A stretch of 64,000 bases of DNA from Actinomadura sp. KC216 (lineage in GTDB: Bacteria; Actinomycetota; Actinomycetes; Streptosporangiales; Streptosporangiaceae). A program made the translations under genes and the position numbers. Positions within the stretch are counted from its first letter, which is position 1. Every line of letters begins with the position of its first letter. The notes below the pieces were generated by a model that saw only the letters and a program-made list of their open reading frames with translations, was not told the DNA's origin and did no database searches. Positions 61,092 to 64,000 of this stretch are shown one piece after another. The stretch lies in contig NZ_SMJX01000008.1 in NCBI RefSeq assembly GCF_004348535.1, positions 1-64,000 of the forward strand, given 5' to 3'.

Positions 61092-61427
61092 TCACAGCCG
61101 CACGGCCTGGGCCTGGACCTGGTAGCGCTGCCCGCCGATCTCGGCCTTGCCGGTGGCGTAGTAGCCACTCCGGCCCGAGGAGAACGTCTTGGGCGCCAGG
61201 TTCTCGGCGATGGCCGCCAGCACGGAGACCGCCTCGTCCCGCTTGGCCTGGACCTTGACCTTCAGGTTGGCCTTCGAACCGATCAGCACGGCCTGAGCCT
61301 GCGCCTGGTACCGGTCACCGTCCACGGTGATCTTGCCGGTGGCGTGGAAGCCCTTGGACCCGCTGGAGAAGGTCTTGGCCTTCAGGTCGTCCTTGACCAT
61401 GTTCGCGAGCGCCTGCTGCACACTCAC
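61092..61427 (-). CDS. Small protein made of two repeats
   Basis: 111 residues, GTG 61427 with AGGAGG upstream. A short helix (QQALANMVKDDLK) is followed by two similar halves, each KTFSSG-x2-G-x2-ATGK-x4-G-x-RYQ-x-QAQAV. The halves (about residues 20-58 and 75-111) must derive from an internal duplication and probably form matching beta units. No family recognised. Confidence 0.7.
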   Translation of the reverse strand: MSVQQALANMVKDDLKAKTFSSGSKGFHATGKITVDGDRYQAQAQAVLIGSKANLKVKVQAKRDEAVSVLAAIAENLAPKTFSSGRSGYYATGKAEIGGQRYQVQAQAVRL

Positions 61428-61790
61428 TTCAGCCTCCTGAACGGCAGGGCCCAGGCCCGATGCCCAGGCCACAACCAGGTGGCGTGTCGGAAATGCCGTC
61501 CAGGAGCTACGCTGCCGCCGCCCGCCCGCTGGCCTGGGACGGTCTGCTCCTCCAGTGCCGGCGATCAGGCAGACGGGTTGTCCAACCACGCTCCCAGCGC
61601 GCGATCCCTGGCCCGCCGGACCGCGCGGCCGGGAACAGTGGTGGGCGTCCCGCAAAAGGTGCTGTGCCGCTGGGGAGACCGGGACGCATCCCTCCCCGAG
61701 CGGGGGCCAGAGCCACAGCGAGCCCGATATCCGGCGGCGACGATCCCGCACGCGCCATGGCACGTGCGGCATGCGCCGCCCCCGTTTCGG
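61428..61790. other. Stretch without a gene
   Basis: Frames on both strands lack starts and protein-like composition. It should hold the promoter of the 61427 gene. Confidence 0.4.
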
Positions 61791-61848
61791 GCTCTCACTT
61801 GAATACGGGCACCGGAATGGCCGAACCGTCGGCGACATTCAAGATTTT
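61791..61848 (+). repeat. Direct repeat, first copy
   Basis: About 58 bp shared with 61996-62053, including GGAATGGCCGAACCGTCGGC unchanged and flanking TCACT and TTCAAGATT words. Copies lie 205 bp apart in non-coding DNA. Confidence 0.8.
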
Positions 61849-61995
61849 GTGTTCGCCCGGCGAACGGCTTTCTCCGTTCCTCGTATTCCGTCTCCCGTGT
61901 GCGTGCACAACGGGGACGTGCCGCGCGCGATACGCGCGGACGATACCGTGAGCGGCACACAGTCAGCGCGTTGTCCGCGCTGTGACGTGAAATCC

Positions 61996-62053
61996 GCTCT
62001 CACTCTAATACGGGCGCTGGAATGGCCGAACCGTCGGCACTCTTCAAGATTCT
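61996..62053 (+). repeat. Direct repeat, second copy
   Basis: See 61791-61848; about 9 differences over 58 bp. It may be a duplicated promoter or protein-binding site upstream of minus-strand genes. Confidence 0.8.
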
Positions 62054-62180
62054 TTGCGGGATGATCTGGACGGCTACGGTCAAGATTTCGCCGTTTGGTG
62101 CGTGCGCATCTATGCGCGCAGACTGGCCAGTCAGGGCATGACAGCGGCTGGACCGGTGGCAGGCTCTCAGAGCAGTTGTG

Positions 62181-62206
62181 ACCCCCTAGGGCATGCCCTA
62201 GGGGGT
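62181..62206. terminator. 26-bp perfect palindrome
   Basis: Arms ACCCCCTAGGGCA/TGCCCTAGGGGGT. It lies 22 bp downstream of the 62228 gene stop and probably ends its transcript; an operator or recombination site is possible. Confidence 0.6.
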
Positions 62207-62227
62207 CTGGCATCGGTCGGAGAGCCG

Positions 62228-62431
62228 TTACAGGCTTTCGGTTGCTGCTTCGCGCGTAGGATACCCGCCCGCGTACGGATTTTGATCACCCGGCGTCCAA
62301 ACATGGAGGTGACGCCAATAGGTGATCTCTCCAATGATCAGCCGATCGTCACGGATCACGTCATACGTCTCCGTGACGCACTGATCATGACTGTCCGTTC
62401 GGCATTCGTGATTGAGCTCGTAAGTGATCAT
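62228..62431 (-). CDS. Small hypothetical protein
   Basis: 67 residues, ATG 62431 with GGGAGG about 9 bases upstream. ITYELNHECRTDSHDQCVTE, then WRHLHVWTPGDQNPYAGGY. Function unknown. Confidence 0.6.
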   Translation of the reverse strand: MITYELNHECRTDSHDQCVTETYDVIRDDRLIIGEITYWRHLHVWTPGDQNPYAGGYPTREAATESL

Positions 62432-62451
62432 GCTCGGGGCCTCCCAGAGTT

Positions 62452-62482
62452 AGGGAGGGACCCCCTAAGGGGGTCCCTCCCT
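62452..62482. terminator. 31-bp palindrome between two minus-strand genes
   Basis: Arms AGGGAGGGACCCCCT and its complement around one A. It lies just after the 62495 gene stop and also overlaps the leader of the 62431 gene. It shares the ACCCCCT/AGGGGGT core with the palindrome at 62181. Confidence 0.65.
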
Positions 62483-62494
62483 ACTGCCCTCCCT

Positions 62495-63337
62495 CTACTC
62501 TGCCTGCTCCGCGTGACCGGTCGTTTCGCTCGGGCGCATGCTCTTGTGGACCATTTCGTCGCGCGCGTCGTCAAGACGCTCGGAAAGCGTCTCCCACTCC
62601 CGACGTCCCTTGTCCCGCGTGCGGCGGACGTTCCAGCGTGACCCGTAGGCTCCGCCGTGTTCGGCTTGCGCGACGGTAGAGAGGACGCCCGCACGCTTCA
62701 GATCGTCCGCCTCGCTAGCCAGGAAGATGATCTTTGCCAGCGTCGGGAACTCGCTACCGTCACCCCATGCTTTGCGCATGATCGCTTCGCTGAGCTGTGA
62801 GACGCCGGTTGCCGTTGCGAGTGCCGTCACGTTCTCGGCGTGCGGTACTCCCCGCATGCGCTGAGCACCGGGGGTTTCTGTGATCTCGTCTGGCGGAACG
62901 TCCAGCCGGTACCCGTTGCGCGCCGCAGCGTCCCGCACTGCCCAGCGCAGAAGAGTCTTGCGCGTGATGATCGTGGTCTGACCGTCCTTACGGCGGTACT
63001 GCCACGCTGCCACTTCGCGGGAGTCGACCCACAGCGAAGCGGTAGGGCAGGACTTCAGTACGTCCCGCAGACGTGAGGCGAACATCAGAACGGCATCTTG
63101 AGTGACGTCGTCCGACACGTCATCCGTGCCGTAGACGCCGTGCCCGCTTCGCGTGACGGTTGCGCTTCCGTCCATGCGCTTACGTGACCGCGTTCCGTCG
63201 ACCGCGCGGCAGTAGCCGCGTGCCAGCGTGCGCACGTCCGCCCAATCATCGGGGGTCACTCGGGACATGTCCTCTGGGGTGAGATCATCACCCGGAACGT
63301 TGATCGGGATTGCCCTTCCCGGAATCCAGTTCGACAC
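62495..63337 (-). CDS. Hypothetical protein
   Basis: 280 residues, GTG 63337 with GGAG 9 bases upstream. A helical protein; the stretch DDVSDDVTQDAVLMFASRL faintly recalls sigma-70 region 2, but the rest does not follow that family. ALATATGVSQLSEAIMRKAW could be a helix-turn-helix. It may be a regulator of this island (inference). Confidence 0.6.
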   Translation of the reverse strand: MSNWIPGRAIPINVPGDDLTPEDMSRVTPDDWADVRTLARGYCRAVDGTRSRKRMDGSATVTRSGHGVYGTDDVSDDVTQDAVLMFASRLRDVLKSCPTASLWVDSREVAAWQYRRKDGQTTIITRKTLLRWAVRDAAARNGYRLDVPPDEITETPGAQRMRGVPHAENVTALATATGVSQLSEAIMRKAWGDGSEFPTLAKIIFLASEADDLKRAGVLSTVAQAEHGGAYGSRWNVRRTRDKGRREWETLSERLDDARDEMVHKSMRPSETTGHAEQAE

Positions 63338-64000
63338 GATCCGACTCCGATCGTTTCGTGACGCTTGCGCGTCACTCTTGTGATCTGCTACCTACTATTA
63401 AACCTCCCATTGTCCGGGAATGCAATATGTCCGGAGCTGCTATTTTAAGGCCATTGACGGCCGTGTGACCAGGCATTTTGCGGAGCCGCACGCGCCACAC
63501 ATTGATCATTGTCAGAGGATTGATGATCGGCGCAGGGTCCATTCTAGGGCTATATCAAGGAATAATGACAGCAAAACCTTCCCTCTCGTAGCAGCAAGAG
63601 ACAGAATCCATTCAGCTTTTATCAAAGCCCCGTTCCACCTCAACCACGCCACCTCCGCTTCTAGATAGTCCTTCTGACTAGCCAGTCGCGGTTTCATAGA
63701 AGTGTGCTCAGACGTCCTGAACTGGTCAAATGTGCCAGTTCTCCCACCTGATCCTAAGTGGGCGGGCTATTGGGTCCCCTAATAGGGGGCACTGCAGGTT
63801 CCTAGGTCCGTTTTGGTGAATACAGCGAGAGGGCACACGAATGGTGGCCGAGCTCCTGTTCTCTGCGCCGATTGCATCTGGGCGCGTTGCTGCTAGCCCG
63901 GCCTGAACTGGCGGGCTGCCTCCAGGTAAGCCGCGAGGCACATGCGCGAGAAAGCGCCTGCAATGATAGGACGGTCAATGCCTAGACTGTCCCGGTCGGC
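63338..64000. other. AT-richer stretch without a gene
   Basis: Notably lower GC than the rest of the window. It holds two TGTCCGG words 17 bp apart near 63414 and 63431, the TGATCTGCTACCTACTAT motif at about 63381 (shared with ~3485) and weak inverted repeats near 63770. It is likely a promoter or regulatory region of the 63337 gene; I see no supported ORF or tRNA. Confidence 0.4.

Noticed and set aside
1-64000. CRISPR arrays, rRNA genes, replication or conjugation genes
   Set aside because: I looked for regularly spaced repeats and for recognisable Rep, relaxase or coupling-protein motifs and saw none.

Overview
The window reads as high-GC actinomycete DNA: GC-rich codon use, many GTG starts, AGGAGG-type ribosome sites, a SARP regulator, DUF5988, DUF932 and DUF4192 proteins, and IS30- and IS5-type elements. 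Nothing in it fixes the genus. There are no rRNA genes, convincing tRNAs, replication or conjugation genes. It looks like an accessory region (island, integrative element or large plasmid) that has taken repeated insertions.

Region 1 (1-5.6 kb): the C-terminal part of a BTAD protein that runs in from outside the window, a hypothetical gene, a decayed IS30 transposase, and a two-gene operon with a PP-loop (PAPS-reductase-like) enzyme.

Region 2 (5.57-20.86 kb): a 15.3-kb composite transposon. Two almost identical IS5-type copies lie at the ends in inverted orientation and carry a fatty-acid/polyketide-like biosynthetic cluster between them. Removing the element and one 3-bp repeat (AAT) rejoins the two halves of one host gene in frame (5398-5568 with 20867-21136). 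The left IS5 copy is itself split by an intact IS30 element with unusually long (~106 bp) terminal repeats. The cargo, all on the minus strand, holds a SARP activator, a decayed cysteine-desulfurase-like gene joined to an MDR reductase fragment, a TenA-like helical protein, a DUF5988 protein, a malonyl transferase, FabG, ACP, KAS II, a FabL-like enoyl reductase, a zinc alcohol dehydrogenase, a KAS III-like protein without its catalytic Cys, and an alpha/beta hydrolase. SARP-type operators (three hexamers spaced by 11 bp) lie upstream of both the SARP gene and the main operon.

Region 3 (21-33.6 kb): mostly minus-strand small genes with good ribosome sites: DUF4192, a ComM-like AAA protein with a ruined Walker A, DUF3560, DUF3085, a Mom-like GNAT protein and several zinc-ribbon proteins.

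Region 4 (32.9-47 kb): a cytosine-C5 DNA methyltransferase gene split by a 5.27-kb element (33605-38878) that encodes two tyrosine recombinases and a TnpB and has 19-bp imperfect inverted ends; removing it restores the methyltransferase frame across the junction. Next come a STAND (NB-ARC plus TPR) gene that is a defence candidate, a truncated NYN-domain gene, and a second, oppositely oriented short-plus-long recombinase pair.

Region 5 (47-51.5 kb): a two-gene module, a tryptophan-2,3-dioxygenase-like domain fused to an atypical SDR, followed by a PLP-dependent decarboxylase.

Region 6 (51.5-64 kb): a strict minus-strand array of small conserved-looking genes separated by strong hairpin terminators, including tandem paralogues and a protein built of two repeats.

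At about ten places a good reading frame is broken by what looks like one missing base, often in a short G or C run. This may be base-level assembly error rather than gene decay; affected genes are marked.
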